From DASZVN01 sp035547055 (GTDB taxonomy: Bacteria; Pseudomonadota; Alphaproteobacteria; Rhizobiales; Methylopilaceae): DNA of 14,136 nucleotides. Shown here in pieces: positions 8,455 through 14,136 of this stretch. The translations under genes and the position numbers were made by a program. The notes under the pieces were generated by a model. It saw nothing but the letters and a program-made list of their open reading frames with translations, was not told the origin of the DNA and did not search any database. Each line of letters begins with the position of its first letter. Position 1 is the first letter of the stretch. Location: contig DASZVN010000084.1 in assembly GCA_035547055.1 (NCBI GenBank), positions 1 to 14,136 on the forward strand, read 5' to 3'.

Positions 8455-9504
8455 ATGCGTATCGCCCAGGTCGCCCCGCTCACCGAGGCCGTCCCGCCCA
8501 AGCTCTACGGCGGCACCGAACGCGTGATCTCGTGGCTGACCGAGGAGCTGGTCGCGCTCGGCCATCACGTCACGCTGTTCGCGAGCGGCGACTCCCGCAC
8601 CTCGGCGACGCTGGTGCCGATGTGGCCGAAGGCGCTCCGCCTCGATGGTTCGGTCCGCGACCCGATGGCGCTGCACATGGCGATGCTGGAGGAGGTCTAC
8701 CGCCGCGCCGGCGAGTTCGACATCATTCACTGCCACCTCGACTACTACCCGTTCTCGCTGTTCTCACGGCAGGAGGTGCCGTTCATCACGACGCTGCACG
8801 GCCGGCTCGACCTGCCCGAGCACCAGCCGGTGTTCGAGACGTTTCGCGACATCCCGATCATCTCGATCTCGAACTCGCAGCGCCGGCCCCTGCCCCACGC
8901 CAACTGGGTCAGGACCATCCATCACGGCCTGCCCGAGGCGCTGCTCGCGCCGCAGCCCGCCAACCCGAGCTACCTCGCCTTCCTCGGTCGCATTTCCCCC
9001 GAGAAGCGGCTCGACTGCGCCATTCGCATCGCCCAGCGCTGCGGCCTGCCGCTCAAGATCGCCGCCAAGGTGGACCGCGCCGACCGCGACTATTTCGAAG
9101 ATGAGATCAAGCCGCTGCTCGACGCCGACGGCATCGAGCTGATCGGCGAGATCAGCGACGCCGAGAAGCCGGCGTTCCTCTCCGGCGCGCTGGCGCTGCT
9201 CTGCACGGTCGACTGGCCCGAACCGTTCGGCCTCGTGATGATCGAGGCGATGGCCTGCGGCACGCCGGTGATCGCGTTCAACCGCGGCTCGGTGCCGGAG
9301 GTCGTGGAGGACGGGCTGACCGGCTTCATCGTCGAGGACGAGCTCAGCGCCGTCGGCGCGGTGGGCCAGTTGGCCCGGCTGTCGCGCCAGGCCGTGCGCC
9401 GCCGCTTCGAGGAGCGCTTCACCGCGACCCGCATGGCGGAGGACTATCTCGCCACCTATCGCGCTATGATCCGACCGCGGAACCTCGCCCTGGTGTCGGG
9501 ATAG
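8455..9504 (+). CDS. Family 4 (GT-B) glycosyltransferase
   Basis: A 349-aa GT-B-fold glycosyltransferase of family GT4, which transfers a sugar from a nucleotide or phosphate donor with retention of configuration. The N-terminal acceptor domain shows MRIAQVAPL, the glycine loop LYGGTERV (17-24), DIIHCHLDY (89-97) and TTLHGR (112-117, with His115). The donor domain starts at YLAFLGRISPEKRLD (173-187). It contains the hallmark EPFGLVMIE (Glu256 and Glu264 of the E-x7-E motif), ACGTPVIAFNRGSVPEVV and DGLTGFIV, which bind the nucleotide sugar. The start ATG follows AAAGGAG by eight bases. The length is slightly short for GT4, but both domains are complete. It stands alone on its strand. The product could be a soluble glycoside, a glycolipid or part of a polysaccharide; close relatives are often annotated only as glycosyltransferase family 4. 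Confidence 0.9.
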   Translation: MRIAQVAPLTEAVPPKLYGGTERVISWLTEELVALGHHVTLFASGDSRTSATLVPMWPKALRLDGSVRDPMALHMAMLEEVYRRAGEFDIIHCHLDYYPFSLFSRQEVPFITTLHGRLDLPEHQPVFETFRDIPIISISNSQRRPLPHANWVRTIHHGLPEALLAPQPANPSYLAFLGRISPEKRLDCAIRIAQRCGLPLKIAAKVDRADRDYFEDEIKPLLDADGIELIGEISDAEKPAFLSGALALLCTVDWPEPFGLVMIEAMACGTPVIAFNRGSVPEVVEDGLTGFIVEDELSAVGAVGQLARLSRQAVRRRFEERFTATRMAEDYLATYRAMIRPRNLALVSG

Positions 9505-9510
9505 CGGACA

Positions 9511-9596
9511 CCGTCTTCGCAAGGAGCGAGGCGACGAGGCAATCCAGGAATCACAGGCTCGTCCCCCGGATTGCTTCGCTCCGCTCGCAATGACGG
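9511..9596. repeat. Dispersed inverted repeat downstream of the glycosyltransferase
   Basis: The left arm (9511-9545) reads from CCGTC through AGGAGCGAGGCGACGAGG to CAATCC. The right arm (9568-9596) begins GGATTGCTTCGCTCCGCTCG and ends AATGACGG. They pair after allowing a six-base insertion in the left arm. The CGTCATTGCGAGGAGCG...AAGCAATCC type is a widely scattered intergenic element in several bacterial groups, known to me from memory. It lies seven bases after the GT4 stop, so it may form the transcript end. A further short hairpin (9613-9627, CGCCGG-CTT-CCGGCG) lies before the next gene. Confidence 0.8.
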
Positions 9597-9662
9597 AGGC
9601 TGGCGGAACGGCCGCCGGCTTCCGGCGTTAGAGGTGCCGCCACTCTACAAGGAGGCTCGCCG

Positions 9663-10808
9663 ATGGGTGGGCCACGCATCCTGTTCGCCATCGCCGTGGC
9701 GGCGTTCGCCGCCGGCGGTGCCCTTGCCCAGACCAACGGCTCCCGCACCGGCGTTCCGGCGCGCGACGAGCCGCGGGTCGAGACCGTCGCCCGAGGCCTG
9801 GTCCATCCCTGGTCGCTGGCCTTCCTGCCCGACGGGCGGATGCTCGTGACCGAGCGGCCCGGCCGCCTGCGCATCGTCGATCGCGACGGCCGCCTGTCGG
9901 CGCCGCTCGCGGGCGTCCCGGCGGTCCACACAGGCGGCCAGGCCGGCCTGTTCGACGTCGTGCTCGACCCGAATTTCGCGAGCGATCGCACGCTCTATCT
10001 CAGCTACATGGAGCCGCGCCGAGGCGGCTCCGGCGTCGCGGTCGCCCGCGCCGTGCTGCGGCAGGACGATCGCGGGCTCGACGACGTCCGTGTCATCTTC
10101 CGCGCCGAGCCGACCGTGCGCGGCGACGCCAATCTCGGCAGCCGGCTGGCGTTCGGGCGCGACGGCATGCTGTTCGTCACCGTCGGCGACCGCTTCACCT
10201 ACCGCGACCAGGCGCAGAACCTTGCGAACGACCTCGGCAAGATCATCCGCATCGCGCCCGACGGGTCGGTGCCGCGCGACAACCCGTTCGTCGGCCGAGC
10301 CGGCGCCCGCCCCGAGATCTGGGACTACGGCCACCGCAACCCCGAGGCGGCGGCGATCGACCCCGCGAGCGGCGTGCTGTGGACCGTCGAGCACGGACCC
10401 CGCGGCGGCGACGAGGTCAATATCGAGCGTCCCAGCCGCAACTATGGCTGGCCGGTCATCACCTACGGGATCGACTACAACGGCGAGAAGATCGGTATCG
10501 GCACCCACAAGGCCGGCATGGAGCAGCCGATCCATTATTGGGACCCGTCGATCGCACCCTCGGGGATGGCGTTCTATACTGGGAGCCTGTTTCCCGCCTG
10601 GCGCGGCAGCCTGTTCGTCGGCGCGCTCAAGGCCGAGATGCTGGTGCGCCTGACGCTCGCTGGCGACCGCGTCACCGGCGAGGAGCATCTCCTGCGCCGC
10701 AGCGTCGGCCAACGCATCCGCGACGTCCGCCAGGGCCCCGACAGCGCGCTCTATCTGCTGACCGACGAGGCTGCGGGCCGCGTGCTCAAGCTGGTCCCGG
10801 CGCGGTAG
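9663..10808 (+). CDS. Exported PQQ-dependent aldose dehydrogenase-like beta-propeller (catalytic His replaced)
   Basis: The 381-aa product is a soluble glucose/sorbosone dehydrogenase-type beta-propeller, closest in motif order to E. coli YliI (Asd), which oxidises aldoses to lactones using PQQ in the periplasm. Residues 1-22 are a signal peptide ending GGALA-Q. Family motifs present are LVHPWSLAFLPDGRMLVTER (47-66), GGQAGLFDVVLDPNF (91-105), LGKIIRI, ARPEIWDYGHRNP with Arg225 (PQQ-binding Arg), EHGPRGGDEVNI (243-254), NYGWPVITYGIDY (260-272), SGMAFYTGSLFP and GQRIRDVRQGPD. The position of the catalytic base, His in YliI HFGGRL and His144 in Acinetobacter sGDH, is Asn157 here (ANLGSRL, codon AAT at 10131-10133). 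It may therefore be inactive or altered in reaction. The ATG has AAGGAGG seven bases upstream. No PQQ synthesis gene is in the window. The family call is firm; the activity is doubtful. Confidence 0.88.
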   Translation: MGGPRILFAIAVAAFAAGGALAQTNGSRTGVPARDEPRVETVARGLVHPWSLAFLPDGRMLVTERPGRLRIVDRDGRLSAPLAGVPAVHTGGQAGLFDVVLDPNFASDRTLYLSYMEPRRGGSGVAVARAVLRQDDRGLDDVRVIFRAEPTVRGDANLGSRLAFGRDGMLFVTVGDRFTYRDQAQNLANDLGKIIRIAPDGSVPRDNPFVGRAGARPEIWDYGHRNPEAAAIDPASGVLWTVEHGPRGGDEVNIERPSRNYGWPVITYGIDYNGEKIGIGTHKAGMEQPIHYWDPSIAPSGMAFYTGSLFPAWRGSLFVGALKAEMLVRLTLAGDRVTGEEHLLRRSVGQRIRDVRQGPDSALYLLTDEAAGRVLKLVPAR

Positions 10809-10887
10809 CTTCGTAAGGTGGGCAACGCTCGCGTTGCCCACCTGTGGCGCGAGACGTGGGCATCGGCCTTGCCGATGCCCACCCTAC
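10809..10887. repeat. Dispersed bipartite palindromic repeat, copy 2 (two intact hairpins; probable bidirectional terminator)
   Basis: Starts at the base after the aldose-dehydrogenase stop codon and ends four bases before the cold-shock gene's stop, filling a convergent junction. Hairpin 1 has perfect 13-bp stems, AGGTGGGCAACGC (10816-10828) and GCGTTGCCCACCT (10831-10843). Hairpin 2 has perfect 12-bp stems, GTGGGCATCGGC (10856-10867) and GCCGATGCCCAC (10871-10882). It is the intact relative, in opposite orientation, of the element at 193-267. Because both strands fold equally well, it could stop or cap transcripts from both genes. Confidence 0.85.
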
Positions 10888-10891
10888 AGCC

Positions 10892-11536
10892 TCAATCCAG
10901 CGGCTGGACCGAGCGGGCTTCGAGGCCCTTCTGGCCCTGCACCACCTGCACGACGACGCGCTGGTTTTCGGTGAGGTTGATGACCCCCGAGCGCTCCAGC
11001 GCAGTGACGTGGACGAAGATGTCCTTGCCGCCGCCGTCCGGCGCGATGAAGCCGTAGCCCTTGTCGGGGTTGTACCACTTCACGGTGCCCTGGCGCTCCT
11101 CGGCCGGCCCGCTGGCGACGTCGCGCTGCGGCCGCGGCGGGCGCGGTCCGCCGCCGAAGCTCTGGCGCGGCGCCGACGACGGCGCCGCCGTCGAGGTATC
11201 GACCGAGATCACCTCGGTGACCTGGGGCCCCTTCTGACCGCGGCCGATCCGCACCATCAGCTTGGAGCCTTCCGGCGCCGAAGCGTGTCCGGCGGCCTCG
11301 AGCTGGCGGATGTGGAGGAAGGCCTCCGAGCCATCGGCGGCCTGGACGAAGCCGAAGCCCTTCTCCGCGTTGAACCACTTGACCGACGCTTCCGTCGGCG
11401 GCCCCGAGACGGGCTGGCTCATGGTCTCGCGCGGGAACGGCGAAGGAAACGGGGCGTCCCCCTGATCGCGCGGAAACCCGTCGTCATAGCGGCGGTGCCC
11501 CCCGCGCTGATCGCGATGCTCTTTATAACGGCTCAT
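10892..11536 (-). CDS. Tandem cold-shock-domain protein
   Basis: A 214-aa nucleic-acid-binding protein with two cold-shock domains, a form common in Hyphomicrobiales and longer than classical 70-aa CspA. Domain 1 spans about residues 50-113 (VKWFNAEKGFGFV, with RNP1 at 59-64 and AFLHI as RNP2 at 72-76). Domain 2 spans about 149-212 (TVKWYNPDKGYGFI, RNP1 159-164, IFVHV RNP2 173-177). They are joined by a Gly/Pro/Arg-rich linker (about 115-147) and preceded by a charged disordered N-terminus (MSRYKEHRDQRGGHRRYDD). It should bind single-stranded RNA/DNA in the cytoplasm, acting as RNA chaperone or translation/transcription modulator. The ATG at 11536 is favoured because this Arg-rich leader resembles that of relatives, although its ribosome site is poor; an internal Met39 (11422) is the alternative. 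It converges on the aldose dehydrogenase gene and diverges from the molybdenum hydroxylase gene. Confidence 0.92.
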   Translation of the reverse strand: MSRYKEHRDQRGGHRRYDDGFPRDQGDAPFPSPFPRETMSQPVSGPPTEASVKWFNAEKGFGFVQAADGSEAFLHIRQLEAAGHASAPEGSKLMVRIGRGQKGPQVTEVISVDTSTAAPSSAPRQSFGGGPRPPRPQRDVASGPAEERQGTVKWYNPDKGYGFIAPDGGGKDIFVHVTALERSGVINLTENQRVVVQVVQGQKGLEARSVQPLD

Positions 11537-11878
11537 GTGTGATCCATCGAAGCGGAAGCCGCACCTTTTCCGAAGCGTGCCGGCGCGTCAACTCGCGCGG
11601 CCCCGGCTCGGCGGGCCGCCATGCCCCAAACGGGCGTCCTCCGGCCCGAACCGCCGGCTTCCCTGTCCCCGTCCCGCCCACGACGGAACGCCCGACCTTA
11701 GGACGGTATCGCGCCGGGACCAATACTGTCGCGGATCGAAGACGGCTTTGTAAAGCCAAATGCGCAGCATCGCCTGCTCATCGCGCCGCCGCGCCGATCT
11801 GGTCTTTCACCAACACCTTGGATATGCAGGGCCCGAGCGCCGGCCGGGAGCGTCCGGCGCAAGCCGAGGAGAGATGCG
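11537..11878. other. Divergent intergenic region (342 bp) between the cold-shock and molybdenum-hydroxylase genes
   Basis: Contains the cold-shock candidate promoter and, nearer the molybdenum gene, two short palindromes: GGCTTTGTAAAGCC (11744-11757) and TGGTCTTTCACCA (11800-11812, a T-N11-A pattern). The ribosome site GAGGAGAG lies just before 11879. Reading frames crossing the region lack family-like sequence; I call no gene in it. Confidence 0.5.
11563..11591 (-). promoter_or_regulatory. Candidate promoter of the cold-shock gene
   Basis: Minus-strand TTGACG (11586-11591) is followed after 17 bases by AAAGGT (11563-11568). The -35 matches at 5/6 and the -10 only at 2/6. Transcription would start near 11556, giving a short leader of about 20 bases, not the long cold-responsive leader of E. 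coli cspA. Confidence 0.3.
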
Positions 11879-14136
11879 ATGGAGCAGCGGTTCGGTGGGC
11901 GGCAGTTGCGGCAGCGGGTGGAAGACCAGCGCCTGACGACCGGCAAGGGGCGCTACACGGGCAACCGCATCTCGCCCGACCAGCTCCATCTCGCCGTGCT
12001 GCGCTCGCCCCACGCACACGCCGACATCAAGTCCGTCGATCTCGGCGCGGCGAAGGCGATGCCGGGCGTCGTCGCGGTCGCGAGTGGCGCCGACATCGCC
12101 GCCGACGGCGTCGGCCCGCTCGGCTACCCGCCGATGTTCAAGCGTCCGGGCGGCGAGCCGATGACCTCGCCGCCGCGCACGCTGCTCGCGGTCGAGACCG
12201 CCCGCTTCGTCGGCGAGCCGGTGGTCGCGGTCGTCGCCAAGACCAAGGCCCAGGCGCTCGACGCCCTCGAGGCGGTCAATGTCGACTACGACGTCCTGCC
12301 CGCCGTCACCGACGTGCGCGACGCGGTCGAGCCCGGCGCGCCGGTGGTGTGGAAGGACGCGCCGGACAATATCTCCTGCGAGGCCCGCTACGGCGACGCC
12401 GCGGCCGTCGAGGATGCGTTCAAGCGCGCCGCTCACCGCGTCTCGATCGAGGTGGTGAACCAGCGCCTCGTAGCGAACCCGATGGAGCGGCGCACCTCGA
12501 TCGCCGCCTTCGACACCAAGGACGGCAAGCTCACCTTCTATTGCGGCAGCCAGCTCCCGACCCCGTGGCAGATGGAGCTCAGCCACATCGTCGGGCTGCC
12601 GCCGGAGAAGGTGCGCGTCTTCGTCGGCGACATCGGCGGCGGCTTCGGCATGCGCGGCCTGCTCCATGTCGAGGACGGTCTTGCGGCCTATTTCGCGAAG
12701 AAGCTCGGTGCCACGGTGCGCTGGGAGGCCGAACGCAGCGAGGATTTCCTGGCTTCGTCCCATGGCCGCGACAGCGTGTCCGTCGCCGAGCTCGCGCTCG
12801 ACGACGGCGGCAGGATCCTGGCAATGCGGGTGAAGATGCTGGCCGCGATGGGGGCCTGCCTGTCGGGCTCGACGGCGCTTGTGCCTCTGTTCCTGACCCC
12901 GAAGGTGACGCCCTCGATCTACGCCATCCCGGCGATCGACATCACCATCCAGGGCATCCTCACCAACACGATGACGACCTCGGCCTATCGCGGCGCTGGC
13001 CGCCCCGAGGCGATCTACCTGATCGAGCGCGTGATGGACGAGGCGGCGCGCCGGCTCAAGATCTCGCCGCTCGAGATCCGCCGCCGCAACTTCATCCCGA
13101 GGGATGCGATGCCGTTCACGACGATCGTCGGCGAGGTCTACGACTCCGGCGATTTCACCCACTTCCTCGACCGTGCGGCGAAGGAGGCCGACTGGGACGG
13201 CTTCGAGCGCCGGCGCGAGGAGGCCAAGAAGCGCGGCCGCCTGCTCGGCCGCGGCGTCTCCTCCTATATCGAATGGACCGGCGGCGCGGTGCACACCGAG
13301 TCGGTGGACGTCATCGTGACGGGCGACGGCAAGGTCATCCTCCACTCGGCGACCCAGGCGATGGGCCAGGGCCTGGAGACCACCTACACCCAGCTCATCG
13401 CCGAGCGGCTCGGCATCGACCCCAAGACGATCACCGTGATCCAGGGCGACACCGACGTGGTCCACGGCTTCGGCAGCGTCGGCTCACGCTCGGCCTTCGT
13501 CGGCGGCTCGGCGGTCGCGGCCGGCACCGAGAGCCTGATCGACACCGCGAAGCCCCTAGCCGCCGACGCCCTGGAGGCGGCGGCGTCCGACATCGTCTTC
13601 GGCAGCGGCCGCTTCTCGATCGAGGGCACCGACCGTTCGATCGGCCTGTTCGACCTGGCCCAGCGGCAGCCCGAGCACCGCATCGCGGTCACCACCTCGC
13701 ACACCGTCGGCGGGCCGAGCTGGCCGAACGGCACCCATGTCTGCGAGGTCGAGGTCGACCCCGACACCGGCGAGAGCTGGATCCGCCGCTACACCACGGT
13801 CGACGACGTCGGCACCGCGCTCAACACGATGCTGGTCGAAGGCCAGATCCACGGCGGCATCGCCCAGAGCATCGGCCAAGCGATGTTCGAGCATTGCAAG
13901 TACGACCGCGACAGCGGCCAGCTCCTGACCGGCTCGTACATGGACTACGGGATGCCGCGGGCCGACGTGGTGCCCTCGTTCACCGTCAACATCGACCAGT
14001 CGGTGCCGTGCCAGACCAACCTGCTCGGCGCCAAGGGCTGCGGCGAAAGCGGCACGGTGGCGGCGCCGCCCGCCATCATCAACGCCTTCGTCGACGCCCT
14101 GTCGCCCCTCGGCGTGAAGACGATCGACATGCCCGC
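11879..14136 (+). CDS. Molybdenum hydroxylase large subunit (CoxL/XdhB-like, form II type), 3' end outside window
   Basis: Large, Mo-cytosine-dinucleotide-binding subunit of the xanthine oxidase/CO dehydrogenase family, which hydroxylates or oxidises an aldehyde, N-heterocycle or similar substrate. 752 codons are visible and the frame is open at the right edge; the family usually has about 760-800, so only a short tail is missing. Landmarks: N-terminal RVEDQRLTTGKGRYTGN; FVGEPVVAVVA; NPMERRT (about 200-206); GDIGGGFGMRG (250-260) and MGQGLET (495-501), which bind the cofactor; GAKGCGES with the catalytic Glu723. The active-site loop is AYRGAGR (369-375), the form II / aldehyde-oxidase type. 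The AYRCSFR of genuine form I CO dehydrogenase, with its CuS-binding Cys, is absent, so CO oxidation is unlikely. The ATG follows GAGGAGAG. No small (2Fe-2S) or medium (FAD) subunit gene precedes it; partners must lie downstream or elsewhere. Usual databases would call it xanthine dehydrogenase family protein, molybdopterin-binding subunit. Confidence 0.9.
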   Translation, partial: MEQRFGGRQLRQRVEDQRLTTGKGRYTGNRISPDQLHLAVLRSPHAHADIKSVDLGAAKAMPGVVAVASGADIAADGVGPLGYPPMFKRPGGEPMTSPPRTLLAVETARFVGEPVVAVVAKTKAQALDALEAVNVDYDVLPAVTDVRDAVEPGAPVVWKDAPDNISCEARYGDAAAVEDAFKRAAHRVSIEVVNQRLVANPMERRTSIAAFDTKDGKLTFYCGSQLPTPWQMELSHIVGLPPEKVRVFVGDIGGGFGMRGLLHVEDGLAAYFAKKLGATVRWEAERSEDFLASSHGRDSVSVAELALDDGGRILAMRVKMLAAMGACLSGSTALVPLFLTPKVTPSIYAIPAIDITIQGILTNTMTTSAYRGAGRPEAIYLIERVMDEAARRLKISPLEIRRRNFIPRDAMPFTTIVGEVYDSGDFTHFLDRAAKEADWDGFERRREEAKKRGRLLGRGVSSYIEWTGGAVHTESVDVIVTGDGKVILHSATQAMGQGLETTYTQLIAERLGIDPKTITVIQGDTDVVHGFGSVGSRSAFVGGSAVAAGTESLIDTAKPLAADALEAAASDIVFGSGRFSIEGTDRSIGLFDLAQRQPEHRIAVTTSHTVGGPSWPNGTHVCEVEVDPDTGESWIRRYTTVDDVGTALNTMLVEGQIHGGIAQSIGQAMFEHCKYDRDSGQLLTGSYMDYGMPRADVVPSFTVNIDQSVPCQTNLLGAKGCGESGTVAAPPAIINAFVDALSPLGVKTIDMP

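Noticed and set aside
11807..13465. Long minus-strand open frame (552 codons) opposite the molybdenum hydroxylase
   Set aside because: Product rich in His, Arg, Asp and Gly with no family motif. The plus strand carries all the molybdenum hydroxylase signatures in one frame.
11879..14136. Assignment of the large subunit as aerobic CO dehydrogenase CoxL (form I)
   Set aside because: The active-site loop is AYRGAGR. Form I enzymes carry AYRCSFR with the copper-sulfur Cys, which is missing.

Overview
The window reads as chromosomal DNA from a high-GC alphaproteobacterium, most likely a Hyphomicrobiales member of the Bradyrhizobium / Rhodopseudomonas / Rhodoplanes kind. The reasons are strong G/C bias at third codon positions, a tandem cold-shock-domain protein of the rhizobial type, a branched-chain-type uptake operon joined to an aromatic-acid enzyme, and several dispersed palindromic intergenic elements of the sort common in that order. 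The genus is an inference. Genes are densely packed; I see no tRNA, rRNA, CRISPR array, insertion sequence, phage gene or plasmid function.

Left part (1-5243). The end of an SMP-30/gluconolactonase-like gene (+) runs into the 3' end of a minus-strand transport and catabolism operon. In transcription order this is a periplasmic solute-binding protein (4044-5243), a LivH-type permease (2956-3897), a LivM-type permease (2006-2959, GTGA overlap) and a thiamine-diphosphate enzyme with all the benzoylformate decarboxylase (MdlC) catalytic residues (269-1882). The set suggests import of an aryl-2-oxo acid or related aromatic acid followed by decarboxylation to an aldehyde. The two ATPase subunits (LivG, LivF) such a transporter needs are not here.

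Middle part (5244-9504). A 309-bp divergent promoter region separates the operon from a small FMN-binding flavin-reductase-like gene (5553-6056, +). This converges on a minus-strand single-chain ABC exporter half-transporter (6206-7972). A 482-bp divergent spacer follows, then a family GT4 glycosyltransferase (8455-9504, +).

Right part (9505-14136). An exported soluble PQQ-type aldose dehydrogenase (9663-10808, +) has Asn where the family's catalytic His should be. It converges on a two-domain cold-shock protein (10892-11536, -). A 342-bp divergent spacer leads to the molybdenum-hydroxylase large subunit (CoxL/XdhB-like, AYRGAGR active-site loop), which runs off the right edge (11879 onward, +).

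The most notable structure beyond the genes is intergenic. All three convergent junctions and two other gaps are occupied by palindromic repeat elements of four sequence families, and one family occurs twice, in opposite orientation, 10.6 kb apart. I did not find a clearly new multigene system. The best leads are the ATPase-less mdlC transport operon, the His-to-Asn PQQ enzyme, the large-subunit-first molybdenum hydroxylase and the repeat-filled gene junctions.
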